Positions 16,746-25,703 are shown, counted from the stretch's first letter. The stretch: 28,712 bases of DNA from CAZWMK01 sp964635065 (GCA_964635065.1 CAZWMK010000016.1:1-28712), one strand, 5' to 3'. Translations and numbers: made by a program. Notes: a model not told the origin generated them from the sequence alone.

Positions 16746-19052
16746 ATGGGCATTGCGCGTCTGGGCCTGTTGTCGGCTTCGGTGTTCGGTTTTCTGTTCC
16801 ATGCGGCTGGCATGGCACGGGATATGGCGGGCGGCGCGGCACTGCCTGTTATCGTCGTGACCGCGCCGGGCGGTGGCATGGACCGCGACGATGCCCTGTC
16901 GATCAGCGGCAGCGACATTAGCCGCACTGGCACCCCCGATCTGCTTGGGGCGCTGACCCGGCAGGTCGCCGGCGTGAGCTTGCAGGACGCTCAGAATAAT
17001 CCCTGGCAGCCCAATCTGACCTATCGCGGCTTTACGGCTTCGCCCTTGCAGGGGCAGGCGCAGGGGTTGGCCGTCTATCTTGATGGCGCGCGGCTAAACC
17101 TGCCTTTTGGCGACACGGTGCCGTTCGATTTCATTCCCGAAGCCGCGCTGTCGCGGATGACGCTGCTGGATGCCAGCCCGGTCTATGGCCTGAACGCGCT
17201 GGGCGGTGCGTTGACGCTGGATACCAAGACGGGCCGCAGCGATCCGGGCATTGATGCAAGCGTCACGGGCGGGCGTTTCGGATATGTCGAGACCAGCCTT
17301 GCAGCCGGTTACGCCAAGGATTCGTTCAGCGTTTTTGGTGCATTCCAATACAGCCATGATGATGGCTGGCGCGATTTCAGCCCGTCATCGCTATACAATG
17401 GATATATCGATATCGGCTGGGACACGGCCGATTATGGCATTCATCTGAAAGCGATCGGTGCCGACACCGACCTGACCGGAAATGGCGTCTCGCCCGTCGA
17501 GCTGCTGGAAGCCGACCGGCGCGCCGTGTTCACATGGCCCGACAACAGCGAGGGACGTTATGGCCGGATCAGTCTGCACCCGTGGGCAGCGCTGTCGGAC
17601 AACAGCCGCATCGAAGCGAGCCTTTATGCCCAGCGCCTGACCGTCAAAAGCCTGAACGGCGATGCTGCCGACATCGAGGCCTGCGAGGACGATGCCGCGC
17701 TTTTGTGTCTTGAGCCGATTGGTGACGAAGAAGAAGAATCGGTTCTGACCGATGCGACAGGTGCCCAGATCGGTGCATTGCCGGGCGATACGGCCTATGG
17801 TGTGCTGAACCGCGGGCGGAGCCGCACGCGCGGCGCCGGCATGCTGGTGCAGTTCGTCGATCAGCGACCATTGGGCGCAGGCGAGAATCATCTGGTCATC
17901 GGTTTCAGCCTTGATACCAGCCGCACCCGCTTTGGCACATCGACCGAACTGGGCACGATGACCGCCGAACGCAGTGTCGGTGGTCTGGGGACCACGATCG
18001 TGCAGGCGGATGGCGCCATCGCGCCGGTCAGCCTCGTGGCCCGCACGCGTTACTGGGGCGTGTTCATGCAGGAGCGCCTGCCGCTCCTGCCCGGTCTGAG
18101 CGCCGAAATCGGCCTGCGCTACAATCATGCGCGCGTGAAGCTGGATGATCGCATCGGCACAGCGCTGGATGGCAAGCATCGTTTCCAGCGCGTCAATCCG
18201 GGTATCGAACTGGATTATCAGGTGAATGCGCACCTTGCCCTGCGCGCGGGCTATGCCGAAACCAACCGCGCGCCGACGCCCGCCGAACTTTCGTGCGCCG
18301 ATGAAAATGCGCCGTGCAGCCTCGCCAATTTCTTTGTTGCCGACCCGCCCCTGAAGCAGGTTGTGGCCAAAAGCTGGGAACTGGGTGCCAGCAGCAAGAC
18401 CAATGTCGGTGGCTGGACTGTCGCGGGGCTATTCTCGGCCTATCGCACGACAAACACCAACGACATCCAGTATGTTGCGTCCGAGATCCGGGGACGCGCC
18501 TATTTCCGTAATATTGGCAAGACACGGCGGCAGGGCGTGGAGCTGGGGATGACGGCGGCGCGGGACGGCTGGCGGACCTCGCTGAGCTATGCCTTTACCG
18601 ACGCCACCTATCGTGCACCGTTCATGGTGAGCAGTCCGGCGCACCCGCTGGCCGATGCGGGGGGCGAAATCGCTGTGACGCGCGGCGACCGCCTGCCCGC
18701 CGTGCCGCGTCACAGCGTGGCGCTGGCGCTGGATTATCGCGGGCAGGGCTGGTCCCTGGGCGGCGACCTGATCGCGCGCAGCGGCGTTTATCTGGCGGGA
18801 GATGAGGCCAATCTGACGCCGAAGATCGGCGGCCATGCCATCGTCAATCTGCGCGGCAGCGCCGATCTCATGCCGGGCATCAGCCTGTTTGCAGAAGTGA
18901 AAAACGCGCTGGGCCGGAAATATGAGACTTTCGGTACATTCGGTGAAGTCGACGAGGTTTTCCTTGCCGAAGCACCCGATGCGACGAACCCGCGCGCTTA
19001 TGGCCCGGGGGCGCCGCGCCGCTGGTATGCCGGGATCAGGGCGCGCTTTTAG
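16746..19052 (+). CDS. TonB-dependent outer-membrane receptor
   Basis: Protein of 768 residues; ATG 16746 has GGGGAG four bases upstream. A signal peptide (about residues 1-30) precedes PVIVVTAPGG, which resembles a TonB box. The plug domain follows with LLGALTRQVAGVSLQDAQ, NLTYRGFTASPLQGQAQGLAVYLDGARLN and the typical end ASPVYGLNALGGALTLDTKTG (about 148-168). The remaining 600 residues are an alternating-strand barrel ending in Phe, as required for outer-membrane assembly. A repeated-acidic loop (DEEEES) and two short Cys-containing loops are likely surface-exposed. The receptor imports a ligand into the periplasm using TonB energy. It diverges from Rieske A and precedes a PQQ dehydrogenase, so it may take up the catabolic substrate rather than iron. 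No siderophore gene is nearby. Confidence 0.93.
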   Translation: MGIARLGLLSASVFGFLFHAAGMARDMAGGAALPVIVVTAPGGGMDRDDALSISGSDISRTGTPDLLGALTRQVAGVSLQDAQNNPWQPNLTYRGFTASPLQGQAQGLAVYLDGARLNLPFGDTVPFDFIPEAALSRMTLLDASPVYGLNALGGALTLDTKTGRSDPGIDASVTGGRFGYVETSLAAGYAKDSFSVFGAFQYSHDDGWRDFSPSSLYNGYIDIGWDTADYGIHLKAIGADTDLTGNGVSPVELLEADRRAVFTWPDNSEGRYGRISLHPWAALSDNSRIEASLYAQRLTVKSLNGDAADIEACEDDAALLCLEPIGDEEEESVLTDATGAQIGALPGDTAYGVLNRGRSRTRGAGMLVQFVDQRPLGAGENHLVIGFSLDTSRTRFGTSTELGTMTAERSVGGLGTTIVQADGAIAPVSLVARTRYWGVFMQERLPLLPGLSAEIGLRYNHARVKLDDRIGTALDGKHRFQRVNPGIELDYQVNAHLALRAGYAETNRAPTPAELSCADENAPCSLANFFVADPPLKQVVAKSWELGASSKTNVGGWTVAGLFSAYRTTNTNDIQYVASEIRGRAYFRNIGKTRRQGVELGMTAARDGWRTSLSYAFTDATYRAPFMVSSPAHPLADAGGEIAVTRGDRLPAVPRHSVALALDYRGQGWSLGGDLIARSGVYLAGDEANLTPKIGGHAIVNLRGSADLMPGISLFAEVKNALGRKYETFGTFGEVDEVFLAEAPDATNPRAYGPGAPRRWYAGIRARF

Positions 19053-19154
19053 GTCGTAGACCGGGAATTTGGGCAGGTGTAAAAAAATACGCGCAATGGT
19101 GGAGCGTTTTTTCTATACCCGCTGCGTGTATTCGTATCTGGGGATGGGGACGAC

Positions 19155-21122
19155 ATGATGAAGGATAAAAACGGCCTGCGCCTGCTTTCGGCGCCGCTTG
19201 GCATGTTGGTGATGGCGGGCCTTGGCCTTGTCACGGTTGTTTCGCTGGCGCGGGAAGAGGCCGTGGCTGTGGAAATCGCGGCAGCCGCTGCGGCACATGG
19301 CGGCGGCAAGGCCGAAGCCGACAGCTATCGTGATGGATCGGCCAATGTCGATCCCGAAACGGCGGCCAAGGGGCAGGCTATTTACGAACAGGTCTGCGCC
19401 GGATGCCATGAGGCCGGCGTCAATCGCGCACCGCAGCGGTTCATCCTGTCGCAGATGACGCCTGAATCGATCCATCGCGCGCTGACGGAAGGCGTGATGC
19501 AGTTGCAGTCCTCCGGCCTGTCGGCGGACGAAAAAGTGGCGGTTGCCGAATTCGTGACCAAGCGCAAGCTGGGCACGGGCGAGACGGCGGCCGCACCCAA
19601 GATGTGCATCGGCGACGCCGCAGCTTTTGATCGCAACGATACGCCCGCCTTCAGCGGCTGGGGCATGGATCTCGCCAGCACCCACAGTGTGGCCGATGAT
19701 CTGGCCGGGATCACGCGCAAGAATGTCGGCAAGCTCAAGCTGAAATGGGCCGTCGGCTTCCCGAATGCCCTGCGCGCCCGTTCGCAGCCCATGGTGGCGG
19801 CCGGCGCAGTGTTCGTCGGCAGCCACAATGGCACCGTCTATGCACTTGACCAGAAAACCGGTTGCGCCCGCTGGACCTTTGCAGCGTCGGGCGAAGTCCG
19901 CAATGGCATCGTCATCAGCCCGTGGCAGAAGGGGGACGCCACCGCCAATCCGCTGCTGTTCTTCGGCGACCTCGTCGGCAACGCCTATGCTATCGAAGCC
20001 TTTACCGGCAAGCTGGTTTGGCGTCAGAAAATGGACGAGCATCAGAGCGTGACGCTGACGGCATCGCCTGCGCTATACAAGGACACGCTGTTCATCCCGG
20101 TCTCGTCGCTTGAAGAAGGCGCGGCTGCCGATCCGAAATATCCCTGCTGTACCTTCCGTGGCTCGCTGGTCGCCGTCGACAGCCGGACCGGCGAACATAA
20201 ATGGCGCACCTATTTCGCGGCCGAAGCGAAAGAGCGCGGCAAGAACAGCCATGGCACGCCGCAATTTGGTCCGTCGGGCAACCCGATCTGGAATACGCCG
20301 TCGATCGACGAAAAGCGCCGCCAGATCTATGTCGCGACTGGTGATAACTACTCGACTCCGGCTGATGACATGAGCGACGCCATCGTCGCGCTCGACCTCG
20401 ATACCGGCAAGATCAAGTGGCACTATCAGGCGCTGGCGAACGACGCCTGGAACGTCGCGTGCAGCGAAAAGGACAAGGCCAATTGTCCGGATGAAGACGG
20501 TCCCGACTACGACTTTGGTGCAGGCGTTGTCCTCGCCAAGGGCAAGGATGGCCGCGATTATGTGATGGCCGGCCAGAAGTCGAGCATCGCCTATGGTCTT
20601 GATCCAGATACCGGCAAGCTCGTGTGGAAAAACCAGGTCGGGCGCGGTGGTGTCGTTGGTGGCATTCACTTTGGCATGGCCGCCAGCAAGGGACGCCTGT
20701 TCGTGCCCGTCAGCGACGTGCCGGATGGCAAGACCTATGACATCCCGGCCAATCCGGGGCTGTTCGCACTTGATGTTGTGACGGGCAAATATGTCTGGAA
20801 AGCACCGTCCAAGGATGTCTGCAACGGCCGCGATTTCTGCCATCCCGGCTATTCGGGAGCGATCACGGCGACGGATCAGCTTGTCTTCGCAGGCAGCAAC
20901 GATGGCTGGTTCCGCGCCTATGACGCCGCCACTGGTAAAATACTATGGCAGGACGACACGACGCGGACCGTCAAGACATTGAACGGCACCTCGGCGCATG
21001 GCGGTTCGATGGGTGGCGGCGCCGGCCCCGTCGTTTATCGCGGCATGGTTTACATGAACTCGGGCTATGGCTTTGCCGGCAAGATGCCGGGCAATGTCCT
21101 CATGGCTTATAGCGTCGAATAA
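19155..21122 (+). CDS. Quinohaemoprotein dehydrogenase, N-terminal cytochrome c fused to PQQ propeller (polyvinyl-alcohol-dehydrogenase-like)
   Basis: Protein of 655 residues. A hydrophobic N-terminus (residues 8-32) would direct export or anchor it in the inner membrane. A c-type haem motif CAGCH (81-85) follows in a small cytochrome domain. From about residue 165 the PQQ beta-propeller begins: GWGMDLASTHS, then repeated VYALDQKTG, AYAIEAFTGKLVW, LVAVDSRTGEHKW, IVALDLDTGKIKWHYQ and YGLDPDTGKLVWKNQVGRGG blades. A vicinal Cys pair (C331-C332, in CCTFRG) is of the kind that stacks on the PQQ ring. Haem-first order and these motifs match polyvinyl alcohol dehydrogenase (cytochrome) rather than methanol dehydrogenase. 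It oxidises a secondary or polymeric alcohol in the periplasm and passes electrons to cytochrome c. The actual substrate is unproven. A strong terminator follows. Confidence 0.88.
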   Translation: MMKDKNGLRLLSAPLGMLVMAGLGLVTVVSLAREEAVAVEIAAAAAAHGGGKAEADSYRDGSANVDPETAAKGQAIYEQVCAGCHEAGVNRAPQRFILSQMTPESIHRALTEGVMQLQSSGLSADEKVAVAEFVTKRKLGTGETAAAPKMCIGDAAAFDRNDTPAFSGWGMDLASTHSVADDLAGITRKNVGKLKLKWAVGFPNALRARSQPMVAAGAVFVGSHNGTVYALDQKTGCARWTFAASGEVRNGIVISPWQKGDATANPLLFFGDLVGNAYAIEAFTGKLVWRQKMDEHQSVTLTASPALYKDTLFIPVSSLEEGAAADPKYPCCTFRGSLVAVDSRTGEHKWRTYFAAEAKERGKNSHGTPQFGPSGNPIWNTPSIDEKRRQIYVATGDNYSTPADDMSDAIVALDLDTGKIKWHYQALANDAWNVACSEKDKANCPDEDGPDYDFGAGVVLAKGKDGRDYVMAGQKSSIAYGLDPDTGKLVWKNQVGRGGVVGGIHFGMAASKGRLFVPVSDVPDGKTYDIPANPGLFALDVVTGKYVWKAPSKDVCNGRDFCHPGYSGAITATDQLVFAGSNDGWFRAYDAATGKILWQDDTTRTVKTLNGTSAHGGSMGGGAGPVVYRGMVYMNSGYGFAGKMPGNVLMAYSVE

Positions 21123-21145
21123 GCCGACCGGATCGTGACATGATG

Positions 21146-21179
21146 GGGGGAGCGGGCAATCAGTCCGTTCCCCCTTTTT
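21146..21179 (+). terminator. Intrinsic terminator after the first PQQ dehydrogenase
   Basis: A stem of about ten base pairs (GGGGGAGCGG with CCGTTCCCC, one G-T pair) is followed by TTTTT, some 25 bases after the stop codon. This is the best-formed terminator in the window. Confidence 0.85.
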
Positions 21180-21234
21180 CTTGCGCGCTCTCTTTCCCAT
21201 GATAAGGGGAAAGTGCACGGACAGGGGAGAAGCA

Positions 21235-21912
21235 TTGGCAAGAGCGGCAACAAGGCGCGTGACGGTGACGCAGACAGCGGCGGAACGTATTCTGGATGCG
21301 GCGGAAATGCTGTTTGCCGATCGCGGCTATGCTGCGGCATCGATGCGGGACATCGCCCAGGAAGCCGATGTTCCGGTCAGCCTGATTACCCATCATTTCA
21401 GCACCAAGGAAGAGTTGTTCCGTCAGGTCATCGACCGCCGGATCCATGAACAGGTCGAGGTGACGCTGGCCGGGATCGCGGCGGCGAGCGCGGCGGCGGG
21501 CGGCGGTCCGGTCGATCTTGAAACCCTGATCCGCGCCTATTTTGCGCCCATGGTCGAACGGTCGGCAAGTGGGGATCCCGGCTGGAAAAATTATGCCCGT
21601 CTGATGGGGCTTGCCATGACCAGCCGGCAGTATGAGCAGTTTCTGAAACCGATGATATCGGTTTACGATCAGGTGCATGCCGCCTTTGCCATAGAGGTGC
21701 GCAAGATTTTCCCGCACGCCGACGAACGGCGCCTGCACTGGGCGATGTATTTCCTGCATTCAACCATCCTGCACGTACTGGTCGAGTCCGGTATGGTCGA
21801 TCGTCAGTCGGCCGGCCTGTGCAAGGCCGACGAACTGCATGCGATTTTGGATGAAATGGCTCCTTTCTACGCGGCGGCATTCCGGCAACGTTTGCAGACG
21901 CCGGCTCTATAA
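21235..21912 (+). CDS. TetR/AcrR-family transcriptional regulator
   Basis: Protein of 225 residues. TTG 21235 is chosen because AGGGGAG ends five bases before it; the open frame extends to 21181 with an ATG at 21199, but that would overlap terminator-proximal sequence and lacks a ribosome-binding site. The N-terminal helix-turn-helix is typical: AAERILDAAEMLFADRGYAAASMRDIAQEADVPVSLITHHFSTKEELFRQVI (about residues 15-66). The C-terminal ligand domain is all-helical, with a WKNYARLMGLAM helix near 118-129 similar to regulators of degradation genes. It usually represses until a pathway compound binds. It lies between the first PQQ dehydrogenase and Rieske B, so local control of the cluster is likely. 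A fitting palindrome is at 16657. Confidence 0.9.
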   Translation: MARAATRRVTVTQTAAERILDAAEMLFADRGYAAASMRDIAQEADVPVSLITHHFSTKEELFRQVIDRRIHEQVEVTLAGIAAASAAAGGGPVDLETLIRAYFAPMVERSASGDPGWKNYARLMGLAMTSRQYEQFLKPMISVYDQVHAAFAIEVRKIFPHADERRLHWAMYFLHSTILHVLVESGMVDRQSAGLCKADELHAILDEMAPFYAAAFRQRLQTPAL

Positions 21913-21939
21913 AACTATCCAAAAGAATAGGTATCTCAT

Positions 21940-21958
21940 CTGTAGTACGAGTGTACAG
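21940..21958. promoter_or_regulatory. Short inverted repeat upstream of Rieske B
   Basis: CTGTA and TACAG flank a nine-base core, between the TetR stop and the Rieske B start (53 bases before the ATG). It might be an operator, but the arms are short. Confidence 0.25.
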
Positions 21959-22010
21959 TGTGGATATTGGTCCTATCATGGGCCACATGCGATTCTTGGG
22001 GAGATTTGCA

Positions 22011-23366
22011 ATGTACAAAGACGATGGTGGTGCGGGCAGCGCGCGGCGCACCTTCCCGGTTGTGCCCGAAAGCGGGCAGCTTCCAATCCGTGGCGACAAG
22101 ATCACCGGCGATCGCTATTATTGCCGCGATTTCGCCAAGCGCGAATGGGATGGCATGTGGACCAAGGTCTGGCATGTCGGCGGGCGCGAGGCCGAACTCG
22201 AAGAAGCGGGCGATTTCATCACCCATAATTTCCTGCGCGAATCCGTCATCATGGTCCGGCAGGAAGACGGGTCGATCAAGGCCTATTACAACAGCTGCCA
22301 GCATCGCGGGAACCGTCTGGTTACCGGCCAGTCGGGATCGCTGCCGAACGGCTTCACCTGCTCCTATCACGGCTGGCGCTGGGGCGTGGACGGCACGCTG
22401 GAACATGCGCAGGACGCGGAGGATTTTCCGCAGGGCAACCCGTGTGGCAAGCTCAAGCTCAAGGAAATTCCCTGCGGCACCTGGGGCGGCTTCGTCTGGT
22501 ACAGCATGAACGAGAATGCCCAGCCGCTTCTCGATTACCTTTATCCCATCCCGCAGCTGTTCGCCGGGCGCGAGCCGGAGAAGATGGTGCGCGTGATGTG
22601 GACGACGACGCGTGTCAATACCAACTGGAAATTCTCGCCCGACAATTTCAACGAAAGCTATCACCTGCCGACGGTGCATCCGCAAATGACGCAGATGATC
22701 GACGAGGATTACAAGAACACCGTCTTCGAAATGTATCCGAACGGTCATAACCGCATGATCGAACAGGGGCAGCCGTCGATGCGGGCGCATTTCCCGAACG
22801 AGGTTGAACCGATCTGGGAACTGATGCTGAAGGAATGGGATCTCAATCCCGACGACTTCAAGGGGCGTGCCCGCGAAGGCCGCATCGCCATCCAGCAGGC
22901 CAAGCGCAAGCTCGGTCCGGCTCGCGGTTACAAGCATTACGACACGTTGCTTGACGACGAGCTGACCGATTATTTCCATCACACCCTGTTCCCGAATGTG
23001 ACCATCACCGGCACGCCCGATGGCATGCACTTCTTCCGGACCGAACCCGATCCGGCCGATCCGGAATGGTGCACCTTCGATTACTGGTATCTCGTGCGCC
23101 CCCATGAAGGTCAGACGCAGGCGGAGACGATCCTTGGCACTGTGCCGATGCAGGAAGCCGAGCATCAGTTCTTCGTCTATGGTCAGGGCGAGGATGCCGG
23201 ACATCGTCTGGGCAATTTCCTTGATCAGGATCTGGCCGTCGCGGTGACACAGCAGCAGGGCTTCCATTCGCGCGCTTATATGGATGCCTATCTGTCGGGG
23301 CAGGAAAGCCGCATCCGCCGCTTCCATGAAGTGCTGAACGATTACATCGAAGGTCGGCGCGGCTGA
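22011..23366 (+). CDS. Rieske-type oxygenase alpha subunit, paralogue B
   Basis: Protein of 451 residues. ATG 22011 (MYKDDGG) has GGGGAG seven bases before it, and the upstream in-frame residues are not shared with paralogue A. The Rieske centre is C96-QH98 and C117-SYH120-GW. The catalytic site motif NFNESYHLPTVH gives H218 and H223, with Glu215 at the bridging position. Paralogue A has the same layout, with matching GNPCGKxKL, GHNRMIEQGQPSMR, NPDDFKGRAREGR and VAVTQQQG blocks. It is 99 bases downstream of the TetR gene on the same strand and closed by a strong hairpin. Two near-copies in one cluster suggest either two successive oxidations or different specificity towards related substrates. 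Redox partners are not encoded nearby. Confidence 0.92.
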   Translation: MYKDDGGAGSARRTFPVVPESGQLPIRGDKITGDRYYCRDFAKREWDGMWTKVWHVGGREAELEEAGDFITHNFLRESVIMVRQEDGSIKAYYNSCQHRGNRLVTGQSGSLPNGFTCSYHGWRWGVDGTLEHAQDAEDFPQGNPCGKLKLKEIPCGTWGGFVWYSMNENAQPLLDYLYPIPQLFAGREPEKMVRVMWTTTRVNTNWKFSPDNFNESYHLPTVHPQMTQMIDEDYKNTVFEMYPNGHNRMIEQGQPSMRAHFPNEVEPIWELMLKEWDLNPDDFKGRAREGRIAIQQAKRKLGPARGYKHYDTLLDDELTDYFHHTLFPNVTITGTPDGMHFFRTEPDPADPEWCTFDYWYLVRPHEGQTQAETILGTVPMQEAEHQFFVYGQGEDAGHRLGNFLDQDLAVAVTQQQGFHSRAYMDAYLSGQESRIRRFHEVLNDYIEGRRG

Positions 23367-23381
23367 TCTGACGCAGTTTTT

Positions 23382-23425
23382 ACCGCCCGTACAGAGTCTT
23401 CTCGAAGGCTTTGTGCGGGCGGTTT
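23382..23425 (+). terminator. Long hairpin terminator after Rieske B
   Basis: ACCGCCCGTACAGAG pairs with CTTTGTGCGGGCGGT with only wobble exceptions, and the inner CTTC/GAAG extends the stem to about 19 pairs with a tiny loop. Only TTT follows, so termination may be partial. It lies 15 bases after the stop and 76 bases before the next gene, so it could also attenuate readthrough into it. Confidence 0.7.
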
Positions 23426-23500
23426 GCGTCTGGACGGTTGAATGCTATCCATCTGGCTGATTGTCCATATAACCGACAAGATTCTTGGGAGAGTTCGTCC

Positions 23501-25600
23501 ATGTCCATACGTCTGCGGCTGGCAGCTGCCAGCGCGATTTCGCTTTGCATTGTTGCCGCCGTCGCCACTGCATCCGCCACGGCCGAAACGCCAAAGACGT
23601 CGAACGCCCGTTATCTCGATGGCAATGACGGTGCGGACTGGCCCGGCTATGGCCGCACCTATGGCGAGGGACACTATAGTCCGCTCGGCGATATCGACAC
23701 CGGCAACATCAAGCGCCTGGGCCTTGAATGGGCGATGGACCTTGGGCCGGAAAGCACGACGAGCCAGCCGATTGCTGTCGATGGCGTCCTGTATTTCGTG
23801 ACCGGTTTCAGTATCGTTCACGCAGTTGATGGCAAAAGCGGCCAGCTGCTGTGGCGTTATGACCCGAAAGCTGCCGAAGTCTCGGGCAAGAATCTGCGCG
23901 GCGGCTGGGGCAGCCGTGGGCTCGCATGGTGGAATGGCAAGATCTATATCGCCACGCATGATGGCCGCCTGATCGCGCTGGATGCCAAGACCGGCGAACC
24001 ACGCTGGAGCACATTGACGCTCGACCGCAACGAACCCCTTTATATCTCGGCAGCGCCGCGCATCTACAATGGCAAGGTTGTGATCGGCAATGCATCCGAC
24101 ATGGGGCGTGTGCGCGGCTATGTCAGCGCCTATGACGCCGAAACCGGAAAGCAGCTGTGGCGCTTCTGGACGGTGCCGGGCAATCCCGCCGATGGCTTTG
24201 AAAACAAGGCCATGGAGATGGCAGCCAAGACCTGGCACGGCGAATGGTGGAAACATGGCGGCGGTGGTACCGTATGGAACTCGATCGCTTATGATCCTGA
24301 AACCGACACCATGTTCGTCGGTACCGGCAATGGCTATCCATGGAACCGGAAAATCCGTTCGGAAGACAAGGGCGACAATCTGTTCCTGTCGTCAATTGTC
24401 GCGCTCGATGCGACGACCGGCGACTATAAGTGGCATTATCAGACCAATCCCGGCGAAACATGGGATTACAACGCGACGATGGACGTCCAGCTGGGTGAAT
24501 TGCCGATCAAGGGCAAGATGCGCAAGGTCGTGATGATCGCGCCGAAAAACGGCTTTTTCTATGTGATTGACCGCGCGACGGGAAAGCTGATCTCCGCCGA
24601 ACCCTTCGCAAAGGTGACCTGGGCCAAACGCATCGATCGCAAGACGGGCCGTCCGGTCGAAAATCCGGGCGTGCGCTTCCCCAATGGCGAGACGGCGACC
24701 GTCTGGCCGTCGTCGGCGGGCGCGCATAGCTGGATGCCGATGGCGTTCGATCCCAAGCGCAATCTGGCCTTCATTCCGGTGATCGAGCAGGGCATGGAGA
24801 TTGATGACAAGGGTATCGATCTCAAGAACTGGCAGTCGCCGACCGATCGCTCCATGACATTTGGCGTCAACATCAATCTTGACCTGAAGGACCCTCTGCA
24901 AGGCACGGGGGCGCTGGTGGCATGGGATCCGGTGGCACAAAAGCCGCGCTGGCGCGTGGCGCACCCGACGCATGCCAATGGCGGCGTGCTGTCGACGGCG
25001 GGCGGCCTTGTGTTTCAGGGCTCGGTTGCCGGAAAACTCGATGCCTATGATGCCATGAACGGCACGAAGCTGTGGTCGTTCGATGCACAGTCGCCGATCA
25101 TTGCGCCGCCGATTTCCTATCGCGTGGCGGGACGGCAATATGTCAGCGTGCTTGTTGGCATGGGTACGACGCTTGGCATCATGGGGCCTCGCCTGGCGAA
25201 ATATGACATCAATCCGCGTACGCAGGCGCGCCGCGTCCTGACCTTTGCGCTCGACGGCACGGCCAAGCTGCCGCCGCGCGAACAGGCGCCCGAAGTGCTG
25301 TTGCCGCCTGCCGACCCCGATTATCGTCCCGACGCGGTGCTGACGGGTAAAGGAGAGGCGGTTTACGGGGCGCGATGCAGCGTCTGCCACGGCGGCGCGG
25401 CCATCAGCGGTACGCACGCCCCCGATCTGCGGCGTTCGGCCATACCGACCTCGGCCGAAGCCTTTGCCAGCGTTGTTCGCGATGGCGCACTCGAGGCCAA
25501 TGGCATGCCGAAATTTTCCGAACTGAGCGATCAGGATCTGGCGGCCATGCGTCAGTATCTGCGGAGTCGCGCCGAAGATTTGCGGCAGGGTCGGCCATAG
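23501..25600 (+). CDS. PQQ-dependent alcohol dehydrogenase with C-terminal cytochrome c (type II quinohaemoprotein)
   Basis: Protein of 699 residues; ATG 23501 has GGGAGAG seven bases upstream. A cleavable signal peptide ends near ASATA-E (about residue 28). The eight-bladed propeller shows the methanol/ethanol family start DWPGYGRTYGEGHYSPL (46-62), W-motif blades such as IIALDAKTGEPRW-type, GTGNGYPWN (274-282, Ca/PQQ-ligand Asn277) and GETWDYNATMD with catalytic Asp322. Two residues after Asp322 is Asn, not the Asp that marks lanthanide enzymes, so Ca2+ is likely. The usual vicinal Cys pair is replaced by RGGWGSRG (133-140). A C-terminal cytochrome has CSVCH (626-630) and axial Met669 in NGMPKF. 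It oxidises a primary or secondary alcohol in the periplasm. A terminator follows. Confidence 0.92.
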   Translation: MSIRLRLAAASAISLCIVAAVATASATAETPKTSNARYLDGNDGADWPGYGRTYGEGHYSPLGDIDTGNIKRLGLEWAMDLGPESTTSQPIAVDGVLYFVTGFSIVHAVDGKSGQLLWRYDPKAAEVSGKNLRGGWGSRGLAWWNGKIYIATHDGRLIALDAKTGEPRWSTLTLDRNEPLYISAAPRIYNGKVVIGNASDMGRVRGYVSAYDAETGKQLWRFWTVPGNPADGFENKAMEMAAKTWHGEWWKHGGGGTVWNSIAYDPETDTMFVGTGNGYPWNRKIRSEDKGDNLFLSSIVALDATTGDYKWHYQTNPGETWDYNATMDVQLGELPIKGKMRKVVMIAPKNGFFYVIDRATGKLISAEPFAKVTWAKRIDRKTGRPVENPGVRFPNGETATVWPSSAGAHSWMPMAFDPKRNLAFIPVIEQGMEIDDKGIDLKNWQSPTDRSMTFGVNINLDLKDPLQGTGALVAWDPVAQKPRWRVAHPTHANGGVLSTAGGLVFQGSVAGKLDAYDAMNGTKLWSFDAQSPIIAPPISYRVAGRQYVSVLVGMGTTLGIMGPRLAKYDINPRTQARRVLTFALDGTAKLPPREQAPEVLLPPADPDYRPDAVLTGKGEAVYGARCSVCHGGAAISGTHAPDLRRSAIPTSAEAFASVVRDGALEANGMPKFSELSDQDLAAMRQYLRSRAEDLRQGRP

Positions 25601-25645
25601 GGCATTTTTTCATTCAGGCCGACATCCCCGGCACGGATGACGCAC

Positions 25646-25675
25646 ACGGGCGGGCCGCGCGGTCCCGCCCGTTTT
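25646..25675 (+). terminator. Intrinsic terminator after the second PQQ dehydrogenase
   Basis: A perfect 9-bp stem, ACGGGCGGG with CCCGCCCGT, encloses a nine-base GC-rich loop and runs into TTTT. It starts 46 bases after the stop codon. Confidence 0.85.
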
Positions 25676-25689
25676 GCGTCCGAACATGG

Positions 25690-25703
25690 TTGATCTAAGT
25701 CAA
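25690..25703. promoter_or_regulatory. FNR/FixK-type box
   Basis: TTGATCTAAGTCAA fits the TTGA-N6-TCAA pattern of FNR/Anr/FixK regulators exactly and is one base off the stricter FNR form. It lies 99 bases before the third Rieske gene and just after a terminator, so it would belong to that gene's promoter. Confidence 0.45.

Noticed and set aside
21936..23327. Long open frame antisense to Rieske B (463 codons)
   Set aside because: It mirrors a clearly functional gene; the composition reflects the codon bias of the opposite strand, and no protein motif is recognisable. Similar long antisense frames at 10977-11981, 15168-16058 and 24392-25417 were set aside for the same reason.
23501..25600. Lanthanide-dependent (XoxF/ExaF-type) alcohol dehydrogenase
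   Set aside because: The residue two after the catalytic Asp322 is Asn rather than the Asp that marks lanthanide binding.
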